A stretch of 64,000 nt of DNA from assembly GCF_027484705.1 (NCBI RefSeq), contig NZ_JAIXSL010000022.1, positions 62,001-126,000 of the forward strand. Direction: 5' to 3'. The notes beneath the pieces are model-generated. The model did not search any database. It saw only the letters and a program-made list of their open reading frames with translations, and was not told where the DNA came from. Positions 35,054 through 44,374 of the stretch are shown in pieces. The stretch comes from Flavobacterium sp. GTDB taxonomy: Bacteria; Bacteroidota; Bacteroidia; Flavobacteriales; Flavobacteriaceae. Numbering within the stretch: the stretch's first letter is position 1; the number at the start of each line of letters is the position of its first letter. A program made the translations under genes and the position numbers.

Positions 35054-38000
35054 ATGAAAAAAATCACAAAACAGTTTTGTGTCTTATTGATTACATTATT
35101 TTCGACTTTTGCCTATAGTCAAATTAATGCTCTTGACGACAATTTGGGTGGTCCAACAACTATGTATTTACTTGGAAATGTTCTTGCCAATGATACCTTA
35201 GATGGCAGTTTAATAACTAATCCATCAGATGTAATTATCACTTGTGGTTCCGTTAATCCTACAGTTGATTCATCTGGGAATGTTTTATGGGGAGGCGGAA
35301 ATGCAGGGTCTACCGATATTCCATATACCATTTGTCGGGCTTCCAATCCATCAGAATGTGTCACCGCATACATACACCTACAAATGAGTCCCACTATGAT
35401 TGCGACTTTTGATTTTTTTACTGCTGTAAGTGGTATAACCACTACTGTAGGGAATGTTCTTTTGAATGATCATATAGACAATAACATTGCTACTCCTGCT
35501 ACAGTAACTGTTAGTGCAGGTTCTCTTCCTGCTGGTTTTACGTTTGGTGCTGATGGTACTATTACTATGGATGGCACTGTTACCGCTGGAACTTATTTTA
35601 TAACATATCTAGTATGTACACTCGGCAACCCCGTCACAGGGGAGACTCCTAGTTGTGACTCTGAAACCGTAACTATTGATGTGTCGCCAAGTTTGGTTTT
35701 AGCAGTTGCTGATACCTATAATGATTATAATGCAGATGGTTTTGTAAATGTTGGTGATGTCATTAATTATCAATTTACTGTTTCAAATCAAAGTACAGAG
35801 GCGTTTAGCAATGTTTTAGTTTCAGAAAGTTCTATTCCTGTTTCAGGAGTTGCGATACCGGTATTAAATTCAGGAGCAACAGATTCAACAACATTTTCAG
35901 GCACTTACGTATTAACATTAGCAGACATTATGGCTGGTGCAGTAATAAAAAACATTACTTTATCGGGTTTAAATGCTTCGTCGCTTCCAGTTTTATTTTC
36001 GACCATTGCTACTACGTCATTAGGCATTACAGATGCTATAAAAATGAATGCATTCGTTGATTTAAACGGCAATAATGTTCAAGATGCTGGCGAAACAAAT
36101 CTTTCCTATGGAGAATTTCATTATGAGTTCAACCACGACGGAATCGTTCACAACATTACCAATCCTTCTGGAATGTTTACTATTTACGAAACAAATCCAT
36201 CCAATACTTATGATTTGACTTATACCATTAATCCCGCTTTTGCGAGTGTTTATGCTGCTGTAACAGTGAATTATGCTAATGTTCAGGTATTAACGGGCTC
36301 CGGAGTTACCACTTATAATTTTCCAATAACAGAAATTCCTTTTAATGATTTAGCGATTTCAATGTATCCCGGTCGTGGTCCTGTACCTGGATTTTCTTAT
36401 ACCAACATGATTACATATACAAATAATGGAACGAGTACGATACCAACTGGAACGATTACATTTAATCATGGATCAAATGTTTCCATGCTACCAGTGGCTG
36501 GTTCGACTCCTATAGCTAATGGTTTTACTTATACTTTTACCAATTTGGCTCGTCATGAAACACGTTATTTCTATGTAACTATTCAAACCCCAACAATTCC
36601 AACGGTTTCACTGGGTGATTTAGTTACCAATACAGCTTCCATAACGCTACCTTCTGGGGATATTCAACCATCCAATAATAATGCTAGTGTAACCCAAGTT
36701 ATTCGTGGCGCTTATGATCCAAATGATAAATTAGAAAGTCACGGAGAAAAAATAGAGTTCTCGTCTTTTGCCTCAAGCGATTATTTGACTTATACCATTC
36801 GTTTTGAAAATACAGGAACAGGAAATGCCATAAACATAAAAGTAGATGATGATTTAGATTTAAAACTTGATCCCACTACGGTTAGAATGATTGATGCCAG
36901 TGCCCCTTACACTTTAGAAAGAACGGGTAATAGCCTTTCTTGGAAATTTAACGGAATAAACCTTCCGCCATCGGTGACAAGTTCTGCCACAACAGGAAAA
37001 GGATATATTACTTTTGAAGTGAAACCCAATGCCGGATTTGCAATTGGCGATATAATTCCGAATCATGCCAATATTTATTTTGATTTCAATCCCGCCATTG
37101 TAACCAATACTTTTCAAACAGAATTTATTACGACTCCTGCAACTAATACATCCTGTTGGCAAACTTTTGCTCTTGGAGCGGTGCATACAATGGGTATAAA
37201 AGCTGACGGTACATTATGGGCTTGGGGTAGTAATCTTAATGGAGAATTAGGAGACGGAACTAATATAGATAAAAATAGCCCCAACCAAGTCGGAACAGAT
37301 ACCAATTGGCAATACATCAGCTCAAATGGGAACACGAATCATGCTGTAAAGACAGACGGAACATTATGGGGTTGGGGAAGGAATGATGCAGGACAAATAG
37401 GCGATGGTACAACTACAGATAAAAATTTTCCAGTACAAGTTGGTTCTGATACCCATTGGGAAAAAGTCTCCACAGGTATTTTACATACATTAGCTATAAA
37501 AACAGATGGAACATTGTGGGCGTGGGGAAACAATTTATTCGGTCAATTAGGCGATAATACTTCGGTTGACAAAATAACTCCGGTTAAAATAGGAACCGAT
37601 ACCAATTGGGAAAGTTGTGATGCTTCAAAACGATCATTTTCAGCCGCAAGAAAAACAAATGGATTGCTTTATCTTTGGGGTGAGGGCGTTAATGGACAAC
37701 AAGGAAATAGTAGTTTTTCAAATGTTTTAGAACCCACCATGCTTAGTGGCACTAATTACACATCAAGCTACGCACTTGGATATGATTATTGTGTGGCTTT
37801 GAGAGCATTTTCTGGAAGGATTGATTCGTGGGGATTAAATAATTATGGAAATCTTGGAAATGGGACAAATACCAATACAAGTATTCCTGCTCCAATTAAT
37901 AGTGATACCGATTGGACTTTTGTTGAAACTGCTTACTACACAACTATTGCCAAAAAGTCAAATGGGACTATTTGGACTTGGGGTTATAATACTCTTGGAA

Positions 38001-38464
38001 CATTAGGAAATGGTAATAACATTGATACTAATATACCAACTCAAATAAATTCCGATACCGACTGGGATAAAATTTATGTAGGAAATGCACACGTCATTGC
38101 TTCAAAAAACGATGGAACTTTCTGGACTTGGGGCTATAATGGTGCTGGTCAATTTGGAAATGGAACCAATATCAGTTCCAATATCCCGATTCAATTAAAT
38201 TGTGTAACATTATCAAATGAGACGATCAATAAAGAACAAAACTTAGTTATTTATCCAAATCCAACAAAGAGATTTTTGAACATCAGCTCAAAATCTATAA
38301 TTCAATCCTTTGAAATCATAGATTTAAACGGAAGAACAGTCCTAAAATCTCAAGAAAATAGTAATGAAGTCACTTTAAATACTGAAAATTTTGCTACAGG
38401 GATGTATTTGCTAAAAGTGACTACTGAAAAAGGGAACTCCATTCAAAAAATTATAAAAAACTAA
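35054..38464 (+). CDS. T9SS cargo fusing DUF11-like modules with a seven-blade RCC1 propeller
   Basis: 1136 residues. Signal peptide QFCVLLITLFSTFAYS. Residues 25-690 parallel the upstream 780-residue protein in the same order (VADTYNDYNADGFVNVGDV, NAFVDLNGNNVQDAGETNL, YDPNDKLESHGEKIEFSSF, GFAIGDIIPNHANIYFDFNP). From about residue 700 (TSCWQTFALGAVHTMGIKAD) there follow seven RCC1 repeats like those of the 649-residue protein, then a sorting domain (YPNPTKRFLNISSKS, FEIIDLNGRTVLKS). This is a composite of its two neighbours. It is conspicuously AT-rich compared with the housekeeping genes. It converges on meaB with 12 bases between stops. Confidence 0.88.
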   Translation: MKKITKQFCVLLITLFSTFAYSQINALDDNLGGPTTMYLLGNVLANDTLDGSLITNPSDVIITCGSVNPTVDSSGNVLWGGGNAGSTDIPYTICRASNPSECVTAYIHLQMSPTMIATFDFFTAVSGITTTVGNVLLNDHIDNNIATPATVTVSAGSLPAGFTFGADGTITMDGTVTAGTYFITYLVCTLGNPVTGETPSCDSETVTIDVSPSLVLAVADTYNDYNADGFVNVGDVINYQFTVSNQSTEAFSNVLVSESSIPVSGVAIPVLNSGATDSTTFSGTYVLTLADIMAGAVIKNITLSGLNASSLPVLFSTIATTSLGITDAIKMNAFVDLNGNNVQDAGETNLSYGEFHYEFNHDGIVHNITNPSGMFTIYETNPSNTYDLTYTINPAFASVYAAVTVNYANVQVLTGSGVTTYNFPITEIPFNDLAISMYPGRGPVPGFSYTNMITYTNNGTSTIPTGTITFNHGSNVSMLPVAGSTPIANGFTYTFTNLARHETRYFYVTIQTPTIPTVSLGDLVTNTASITLPSGDIQPSNNNASVTQVIRGAYDPNDKLESHGEKIEFSSFASSDYLTYTIRFENTGTGNAINIKVDDDLDLKLDPTTVRMIDASAPYTLERTGNSLSWKFNGINLPPSVTSSATTGKGYITFEVKPNAGFAIGDIIPNHANIYFDFNPAIVTNTFQTEFITTPATNTSCWQTFALGAVHTMGIKADGTLWAWGSNLNGELGDGTNIDKNSPNQVGTDTNWQYISSNGNTNHAVKTDGTLWGWGRNDAGQIGDGTTTDKNFPVQVGSDTHWEKVSTGILHTLAIKTDGTLWAWGNNLFGQLGDNTSVDKITPVKIGTDTNWESCDASKRSFSAARKTNGLLYLWGEGVNGQQGNSSFSNVLEPTMLSGTNYTSSYALGYDYCVALRAFSGRIDSWGLNNYGNLGNGTNTNTSIPAPINSDTDWTFVETAYYTTIAKKSNGTIWTWGYNTLGTLGNGNNIDTNIPTQINSDTDWDKIYVGNAHVIASKNDGTFWTWGYNGAGQFGNGTNISSNIPIQLNCVTLSNETINKEQNLVIYPNPTKRFLNISSKSIIQSFEIIDLNGRTVLKSQENSNEVTLNTENFATGMYLLKVTTEKGNSIQKIIKN

Positions 38465-38476
38465 CGGGCAAGAAAA

Positions 38477-39565
38477 TTATTTTTCGAAATACGTTTTCAA
38501 AATAAATTGAGCAGCGGCAAATGGTGAAATTTCATCATGGGCCACTGCTTTTTTATGGTATTCAATCAATGACAAAATTCCAGGATGCTGAAAGAAATTC
38601 ATTTTCAATGCTTCTACAATGCTTTCCATCATCCAAAACTGGTTCTGCTCTTTGCGTTTTTCATCGAAATAACCATTCGATTGTGTCAGTTCCAGAAATT
38701 GTAAAATCGTGCTCCAAACATCAGCAATACCATCGCCGGTAATCGCGCTGCAAGTGGCGGTCGTCGGAGTCCAGCCTGATTTTTTGGCCGGAAATAAATG
38801 CAACGCTCGATTGAATTCCGTTTTGGCTAGTTTTGCTTTTTTGATGTTGTCGCCATCGGCTTTGTTGATGACGATCGCATCGGCCATTTCCATAATCCCG
38901 CGTTTGATGCCCTGCAATTCGTCGCCGGCACCTGAAATCTTTAACAATAGAAAGAAATCGACCATGCTGTGCACGGCGGTTTCGCTTTGCCCGACACCCA
39001 CAGTTTCAATGATGATGGTGTCAAAACCTGCGGCTTCACAAAGCGTAATGGTTTCTCTGGTTTTTCTCGCGACACCACCCAAAGTTTCACCGGAAGCGGA
39101 AGGCCGGATGTAAGCGTTGGCATCTTTAACCAATTCTTCCATGCGTGTCTTATCACCTAAAATGCTGCCATTAGAAATCGTACTGCTCGGATCGACGGCC
39201 AAAACGGCCACTTTTTTTCCTAAGCCCGTGAGGTATTTTCCGAAAGCTTCGATGAACGTACTTTTACCAACGCCCGGAACGCCCGTGATGCCAATACGCA
39301 CAGATTTGTTGGCATGCGGCAGACAAGCATTGATGACTTCATTAGCTTGATCTAAATGATTCGGATTGGTGCTTTCCACAAGCGTAATCGCGCGGCTTAA
39401 AGCAGTAATATTGCCCGATAAAATGCCTTCGACAAGTTCTTGTGTAGTGGGCAGTTTTTTTCTGAATTGCTGAATATTTTCTACGGAAGTCGCACTGATC
39501 ATTTCTGGTGGAGAAATGCCATCTTTTTCTTGAAGCGCGCTGGGTTTCTTTTTTTCGGTAGCCAA
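38477..39565 (-). CDS. meaB: Methylmalonyl-CoA mutase-associated GTPase MeaB
   Basis: 362-residue G3E-type GTPase that protects and reloads the B12-dependent methylmalonyl-CoA mutase. Motifs are Walker A GVPGVGKST near residue 95, LAVDPSSTISNGSILGDKTR, a switch block ETVGVGQSE, guanine-specificity NKAD and a C-terminal dimerisation region. Residues 1-40 are a charged leader. The start codon seems to be TTG, as the next Met (residue 22) is far into the leader, and TAAATTTA at 39582-39589 is a plausible -7 box. The mutase subunits are not in the window, but a PduO-type adenosyltransferase for the same cofactor lies at 51.3 kb. A fragment of this gene recurs at 24.3 kb. Confidence 0.93.
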   Translation of the reverse strand: MATEKKKPSALQEKDGISPPEMISATSVENIQQFRKKLPTTQELVEGILSGNITALSRAITLVESTNPNHLDQANEVINACLPHANKSVRIGITGVPGVGKSTFIEAFGKYLTGLGKKVAVLAVDPSSTISNGSILGDKTRMEELVKDANAYIRPSASGETLGGVARKTRETITLCEAAGFDTIIIETVGVGQSETAVHSMVDFFLLLKISGAGDELQGIKRGIMEMADAIVINKADGDNIKKAKLAKTEFNRALHLFPAKKSGWTPTTATCSAITGDGIADVWSTILQFLELTQSNGYFDEKRKEQNQFWMMESIVEALKMNFFQHPGILSLIEYHKKAVAHDEISPFAAAQFILKTYFEK

Positions 39566-39710
39566 AGGAAAAACGTTTGGGTAAATTTAGTAAAATAATC
39601 ATGGCTTGTAAATCGGGAGCGCGATATTTTTAAGACCGCTTTTTGCCTTTTAAAACTTGCATTTGTCTTTTTTTGACGTTCCTTTGCAAAAAAAAAAATG
39701 CCCCATCCGC

Positions 39711-40622
39711 ATGGATAGTATTATCATGTTATTCCTGTGCCTGATTTTAGGATTCGGACTGCAATATGTCAAGACCTTTCCTAAAAATGCGCACCTGACG
39801 CTCAACCAGTTTGTTATTTATATTTCGTTGCCGGCGCTGGCTTTGTTCTACATTCCCAAAATCAAACTCAATGCGCAATTGCTTTATCCGCTCGGTATCG
39901 CTTGGTTGGGGTTTTTATTCTCGTTTATTTTTTTCTATTTAATCGGACGCAGGCTCAAATGGTCGAACAAACTCATCGGTTGTCTTACGCTTACCGCAGG
40001 TTTGGGAAATACGTCATTCGTAGGTTTTCCCGTAATCCAGGCTTTGTATGGCGAAGAAGGGTTGAAAACCGCGATTGTAGTCGATCAACCGGGTTCGTTT
40101 GTCGTCATGGCTACGCTCGGCGTCATTACTGCCACAATCTATTCCAAAGGGAAAACCGAAGCCAAAACCATCGCTTCAAAAATTCTTTTGTTTCCACCAT
40201 TTTTAGGATTTGTCGCGGCTTGTATGCTGAGCATTTTCAAACTTGATTTTATTTCCGATGTGCAAACTGTTTTTCAGAAACTCGGAAGCACCGTAACGCC
40301 AATCGCGTTATTATCTGTGGGCTTACAATTGAAAATCGACAAGCACAGCCAGCATTGGCAATTTCTGAGATTCGGCTTGTTTTTCAAATTGATACTGACA
40401 CCGGCATTTTTCTATATTTTTTATAAACTGATCCTCCACGGAAAAGGCCTGGTCGTCGATGTTTCCATCATGGAAGCTGCGATGGCGCCGATGATTACCG
40501 GAACGATTTTATCGGCCTCTTACGGCTTAAAACCAAAACTCAGCAACATGATGGTCGGTGTGGGTATTCCGCTTTCGTTCATTACGTTGGCTTTCTGGTA
40601 TTTTATTCTCAACACTTTTTAA
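39711..40622 (+). CDS. AEC family transporter
   Basis: 303 residues, ten transmembrane helices in the auxin efflux carrier/bile-acid-like layout. Conserved blocks are FVIYISLPALALFYIPKI near residue 40, LTLTAGLGNTSFVGFPVIQA near 105 and MEAAMAPMITGTILSASYGL near 260. It likely exports organic anions or similar solutes; substrate unknown. Start chosen at the ATG at 39711 (MDSIIMLFL), directly at the first helix. The following MFS gene begins at the base after the stop (TAAATG), so the two are translationally coupled. Confidence 0.88.
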   Translation: MDSIIMLFLCLILGFGLQYVKTFPKNAHLTLNQFVIYISLPALALFYIPKIKLNAQLLYPLGIAWLGFLFSFIFFYLIGRRLKWSNKLIGCLTLTAGLGNTSFVGFPVIQALYGEEGLKTAIVVDQPGSFVVMATLGVITATIYSKGKTEAKTIASKILLFPPFLGFVAACMLSIFKLDFISDVQTVFQKLGSTVTPIALLSVGLQLKIDKHSQHWQFLRFGLFFKLILTPAFFYIFYKLILHGKGLVVDVSIMEAAMAPMITGTILSASYGLKPKLSNMMVGVGIPLSFITLAFWYFILNTF

Positions 40623-41828
40623 ATGGATTCACCCGATATCAATACTTCAAAAGACGCCGTAGTTTCCAAAACCATTTTTTCGGTTTTGTTCGCGATCAGT
40701 TTTGCGCATTTGCTCAACGATCTGATTCAGGCAATCATTCCGTCAGTGTATCCGATTTTGAAGGAAAACTACAACCTATCATTCACCCAAATCGGATTGA
40801 TTACGTTCGCATTCCAGTTTTCTGCGTCAATCTTGCAACCGTTTGTGGGTTATTATACCGACAAACACCCGAAACCTTTTTCCCAAGTTTACGGAATGGT
40901 GTTTTCGCTTTTGGGAATCATTTGCCTTTCGTACGCTAACAATTTCTATTGGATTTTGGTTTCCGTCTGCCTCATCGGAACCGGTTCTGCTATTTTTCAT
41001 CCCGAATCCGCCAGAATTTCGAATTTAGCTTCAGGTGGAAAACGCGGGTTGGCGCAATCCATTTTTCAGGTCGGCGGTAATTTCGGAACCGCTTTGAGTC
41101 CGTTGTTGGTGGCTTTGATTGTTGTTCCGAATTCGCAGAAATACATTCTTTGGTTTGTCATTGCGGCAGTTATTGCGCTTGGGATTATCAGTAAAATTGC
41201 CTTTTGGTACCGCGACCATTTAATCCGAAAAACGCACAAAACGACCGTGATTGTAGACTTTCACAACCTATCGAAAAGCCGCGTCAAATGGAGTATTGTG
41301 ATATTGTTGGTCGTGATTTTTTCTAAGTTTTTCTACTCAGCGAGTTTGTCAACGTATTACACTTTTTTCCTGATCGATAAGTTCCACCTTTCGATCCAGC
41401 AGGCGCAATACCATATGTTCATTTACCTGATTGCGTATGCTGCGGGAACCATTATGGGCGGGCCGCTCGGCGATAAGTTCGGCAGGAAATACATCATCTG
41501 GTTTTCGGTTTTCGGCGCGACGCCGTTTGCTTTGTTGTTGCCGTACGTCAATTTATTCTGGACCGATGTGCTTATGATTATCATCGGCATGATCATTTCC
41601 TCGGCCTTTCCGGCGATTATCGTGTATGCGCAGGAATTGATTCCTAAAAAACTCGGCATGATTTCGGGCTTGTTCTACGGATTCGCTTTCGGAATGGGCG
41701 CGTTAGGTTCGGCCTTGCTTGGCATTTTAGCCGATCACACTTCAATACAGTTTGTGTATCACATTTGCTCGTTGCTGCCGATTATTGGCGTGATTTGCTA
41801 TTGGCTTCCGAATTTGAAGAAGAAGTAG
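40623..41828 (+). CDS. MFS transporter of the fosmidomycin-resistance (Fsr) type
   Basis: 401 residues, twelve helices. SFAHLLNDLIQAIIPSVYPI and FQFSASILQPFVGYYTDKHP are hallmarks of the Fsr subgroup. The loop GGPLGDKFGRKYIIW corresponds to the second MFS signature loop. It is immediately downstream of and coupled to the AEC transporter. The export specificity of this subgroup in Bacteroidota is not established, so the resistance name is only a family label. Two repeat elements occupy the 290-base gap that follows. Confidence 0.9.
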   Translation: MDSPDINTSKDAVVSKTIFSVLFAISFAHLLNDLIQAIIPSVYPILKENYNLSFTQIGLITFAFQFSASILQPFVGYYTDKHPKPFSQVYGMVFSLLGIICLSYANNFYWILVSVCLIGTGSAIFHPESARISNLASGGKRGLAQSIFQVGGNFGTALSPLLVALIVVPNSQKYILWFVIAAVIALGIISKIAFWYRDHLIRKTHKTTVIVDFHNLSKSRVKWSIVILLVVIFSKFFYSASLSTYYTFFLIDKFHLSIQQAQYHMFIYLIAYAAGTIMGGPLGDKFGRKYIIWFSVFGATPFALLLPYVNLFWTDVLMIIIGMIISSAFPAIIVYAQELIPKKLGMISGLFYGFAFGMGALGSALLGILADHTSIQFVYHICSLLPIIGVICYWLPNLKKK

Positions 41829-41840
41829 GTTGCAGGTTTG

Positions 41841-41934
41841 GGCGTGACCACAAGGGTCGGGCTTTCCGCACTCGCTTTTTTACGCTGAACGCCAGCGCAA
41901 AAAGAGCTCAGACAAAGCGTCAATCCCTCACGCA
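41841..41934 (+). repeat. Second intergenic repeat type (GGGCGTGACC...CCCTCACGC)
   Basis: Ends GCGTGA and TCACGC are complementary. A small hairpin GACC-ACAAG-GGTC lies near the 5' end. A central hairpin CTTTTTTACGCTG / CAGCGCAAAAAG has loop AACGC, identical to the inverted loop of copy E. It abuts copy E by 22 bases. Similar GGGCGTG elements are, to my knowledge, frequent between genes in Flavobacteria. Confidence 0.7.
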
Positions 41935-41956
41935 GTTTTCGTTCTAGAGCAATTCC

Positions 41957-42038
41957 CTAGCCCCGATAGTAGCGGAAATCCTTTAGTTCTGGCGTTCAGA
42001 ACTAAAGATTGAGAGTGAATAGCGGGAAATGGCTCCTA
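41957..42038 (+). repeat. Flavobacterial structured intergenic repeat, copy E
   Basis: Forward copy. Arms CCCG (41962-41965) and CGGG (42023-42026). Central hairpin CTTTAGTTCTG / CAGAACTAAAG perfect, loop GCGTT. Confidence 0.9.
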
Positions 42039-42069
42039 ACTTACAACCTACAATCCACCTCTTTTTCAC

Positions 42070-42100
42070 TTGCGCAACTCTATACAAAATCCTATTTTTA
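42070..42100 (+). promoter_or_regulatory. Promoter of the GlcD-like oxidase gene
   Basis: -33 TTG at 42070-42072, 20-base spacer, -7 TATTTTTA at 42093-42100 (last base deviates from TAnnTTTG), 20 bases before the ATG at 42120. Confidence 0.6.
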
Positions 42101-42119
42101 CGCTTCAACAATCACTACC

Positions 42120-43529
42120 ATGACTTTACAAATCTCTTCCGAAATCGTTAAAAAACTGTCCGCTATTGTCGGCGATGCTTATGTGTTTACCGATATCGAC
42201 ACCCGAAACCATTACGGACACGACGAAACCGAAGACTATGTTTTTCCGCCGGGCGTAGTCGTAAAACCCGGAACACCTCAAGAGATTTCCGCTATTTTGA
42301 AACTCGCCAGTCAACACTTGATTCCCGTAACCACGATTGGCGCGAGAACCGGTTTGAGCGGCGGCGCGTTATCGATTTATGAAGGCATTGGACTTGCGAT
42401 GGATCGGTTTAATAAAATCCTCCACATTGATGAGCAGAATTTGCAGGTTACTGTCGAACCGGCCGTAATTACTCAGGTTTTAAGAGAAAGTGTGGCTGAA
42501 AAAGGATTGTTCTATCCGCCGGATCCGAGCAGCCAAGGTAGTTGTTGGATTGGTGGGAATGTCGCTGAAAATGCCGGTGGCGCCAGAGCCGTGAAATATG
42601 GTGTGACGAAAGATTATGTGTTGAATCTTGAAGTGGTTTTGGCGAATGGTGAAATCATTTGGACGGGCGCGAATACTTTAAAAAATTCTACCGGATATAA
42701 CCTAACACAACTGATGGTCGGCAGCGAAGGAACGCTTGGCGTCATTACTAAAATCGTGATGAAATTGTTGCCGCAGCACTCACATAATGTGTTGATGCTC
42801 GTTCCGTTTTTTAAAGCCGAAGAAGCCTGTGAAGCGGTTTCGGCTATTTTCAGAGCCGGCGTGATGCCGAGCGCTTTAGAATTCATGGAACGCGACGCGA
42901 TTGACTGGACGTTAAAGTTCGTGGAAGGATTGAATGTCAATGTTTCCGATAATATCCAAGCACATTTGTTGATTGAAGTCGATGGGAATTATCCCGATAT
43001 TTTATTTCAGGAAGCGGAAAAAATCATGAGCGTGGTCGAAAAATTTGAAATTGATGAGGTGCTTTTCGCTGACACGGAAGACCAGAAAAACGCTTTGTGG
43101 AAAATGCGTCGTTCTGTAGCTGAAGCGGTAAAATCAAACTCGATTTATAAGGAAGAAGATACAGTGGTTCCTAGATATGAACTCGCAAAATTGCTTTCGG
43201 GAATCAAATCAATCGGGAAGAAGTACGGTTTTCAATCGGTGTGTTACGGCCATGCGGGCGACGGCAATCTGCACGTGAACATCGTAAAAGGCGATATGCC
43301 TGATGAAGCTTGGAAAACCGAAGTGACTAAAGGCATCCGGGAAATCTTCGAATTGACGGTGTCGCTCAAAGGAACACTTTCGGGCGAACACGGCATTGGT
43401 TACGTTCAGAAAAACTATATGGACATCGCATTCAACGAAACGCAATTACACTTGATGAAAGGCATCAAAACCATTTTCGATCCTAAAGGGATTCTGAATC
43501 CTGGGAAAATATTTCCCGATAACGTCTAG
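42120..43529 (+). CDS. FAD-linked oxidase (GlcD / D-lactate dehydrogenase-like)
   Basis: 469-residue flavoprotein. The FAD-binding PCMH domain spans 35-220 with VVVKPGTPQEISAILKLA, TIGARTGLSGGALS and GGNVAENAGGARAVKYG. The C-terminal FAD oxidase domain contains MRRSVAEAVKSN, GHAGDGNLHVNI (metal/substrate His) and SGEHGIGYVQK, the conserved ends of GlcD-type 2-hydroxyacid dehydrogenases. It probably oxidises glycolate or D-lactate and feeds electrons to quinone. No GlcE or GlcF partners are adjacent, so it may act alone. The longer upstream frame runs through repeat copy E and the promoter and is rejected. Confidence 0.92.
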   Translation: MTLQISSEIVKKLSAIVGDAYVFTDIDTRNHYGHDETEDYVFPPGVVVKPGTPQEISAILKLASQHLIPVTTIGARTGLSGGALSIYEGIGLAMDRFNKILHIDEQNLQVTVEPAVITQVLRESVAEKGLFYPPDPSSQGSCWIGGNVAENAGGARAVKYGVTKDYVLNLEVVLANGEIIWTGANTLKNSTGYNLTQLMVGSEGTLGVITKIVMKLLPQHSHNVLMLVPFFKAEEACEAVSAIFRAGVMPSALEFMERDAIDWTLKFVEGLNVNVSDNIQAHLLIEVDGNYPDILFQEAEKIMSVVEKFEIDEVLFADTEDQKNALWKMRRSVAEAVKSNSIYKEEDTVVPRYELAKLLSGIKSIGKKYGFQSVCYGHAGDGNLHVNIVKGDMPDEAWKTEVTKGIREIFELTVSLKGTLSGEHGIGYVQKNYMDIAFNETQLHLMKGIKTIFDPKGILNPGKIFPDNV

Positions 43530-43539
43530 TTTCTAAAAT

Positions 43540-43581
43540 CAAAGAACGCTAAGAAAACTGGTGTTGTCTTAGCGTTCTTTG
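43540..43581. terminator. Bidirectional terminator
   Basis: CAAAGAACGCTAAGA (43540-43554) and TCTTAGCGTTCTTTG (43567-43581) form a perfect 15-bp stem between convergent genes. Confidence 0.88.
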
Positions 43582-43598
43582 GTTGAAATCTGTTGTTA

Positions 43599-43709
43599 TT
43601 AGTCTCTTTTAGGACTGTTTTTCTTGTCGCGTTTTTCCGCTTTCTTTTCTTTAGCCGTTTTCAAAGGTTCTTTCTTTACGGCTTTTTTTACGTCTTGACC
43701 TTTTGCCAT
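43599..43709 (-). CDS. 36-residue lysine-rich small protein
   Basis: Very short frame starting MAKGQDVKKAVKKEPLKTAK and ending KNSPKRD, with about 14 Lys. It has a proper ATG and a TAA stop, and it ends 17 bases before the bidirectional terminator, which fits a real gene. Codon use is normal. It resembles small basic proteins I believe are conserved in Flavobacteriaceae. Likely role unknown; binding to nucleic acid or ribosomes is a guess from charge alone. Confidence 0.72.
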   Translation of the reverse strand: MAKGQDVKKAVKKEPLKTAKEKKAEKRDKKNSPKRD

Positions 43710-43783
43710 GATATTGGAGTTTTAAAGTTTGGTTTTCAAATTAAATTCAAGTAAATATAAAAAAATATTGCTGGATTGTACGA

Positions 43784-44371
43784 TTAATATCCGACTTGTT
43801 TTTTGACCGAATCTTGAAAAAAGGTTTCGAAAAGTTCGCGTTGTGCGACGTCGTCCATGTTGAAAAAACGCCATTCGTTATTGGTAGAAGCATCCACAAT
43901 TGCAATTAGTTTTGAAATACGTCTCACATTGAAACTATTCCTTTTAGGTTCGAAAAGTACGTCTCTAATGCGGTCTTTTTCACGCAGAAAATTAGCTTTC
44001 AGTAATGAAGTGTTCGAATCTAATTTGGTTTCAAAAAAATAACGCACTGGATTTTTGTAGGCTATCACGCAGAACGTAATACCGTCAATTTGTTTGATCG
44101 GGCCGTATTCGAAAACGGGCGCAACGAGCTGTAGGCGCATGCGGTATTCTTCATTCTGGTAATCCTTGTCGAGTTTGTCGAGGAATTTCTGTTTGCCGAA
44201 ATGGGAGACGATTTTAGGATAGGAAAGTTTGACAATCGTATCAAAATCCATGTTGTAATTGGCGTCGTAGATTTTTCGCGTTTCTGTTTTGAGCTTCTCG
44301 ATGGTTTGTGCGAAAGAGAAGCAAGAGACAAGAAGTAAGGTCGTAATATAAGTTTTGGATTTCATTTGCAT
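43784..44371 (-). CDS. Secreted protein of unknown function
   Basis: 195 residues. Signal peptide KTYITTLLLVSCFSFA before QTIEKLKTETRKIYD. The mature part looks alpha+beta and NTF2-like: an N-terminal helix pair with MDFDTIVKLSYPKIVSHFG, then strands (YRMRLQLVAPVFEYG, GITFCVIAYKNPVRYFFET, NNEWRFFNMDD). There is no lipobox Cys. It starts three bases after the giant repeat protein gene and must be co-transcribed with it. Function unknown. Confidence 0.75.
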   Translation of the reverse strand: MQMKSKTYITTLLLVSCFSFAQTIEKLKTETRKIYDANYNMDFDTIVKLSYPKIVSHFGKQKFLDKLDKDYQNEEYRMRLQLVAPVFEYGPIKQIDGITFCVIAYKNPVRYFFETKLDSNTSLLKANFLREKDRIRDVLFEPKRNSFNVRRISKLIAIVDASTNNEWRFFNMDDVAQRELFETFFQDSVKKQVGY

Positions 44372-44374
44372 ACG

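Noticed and set aside
40623..41828. Calling the MFS gene a fosmidomycin resistance determinant
   Set aside because: Subfamily resemblance only; exported substrate in Bacteroidota is not shown.
42009..42119. 37 extra N-terminal codons for the GlcD-like oxidase
   Set aside because: They run through repeat copy E and the promoter; the ATG at 42120 fits the family.
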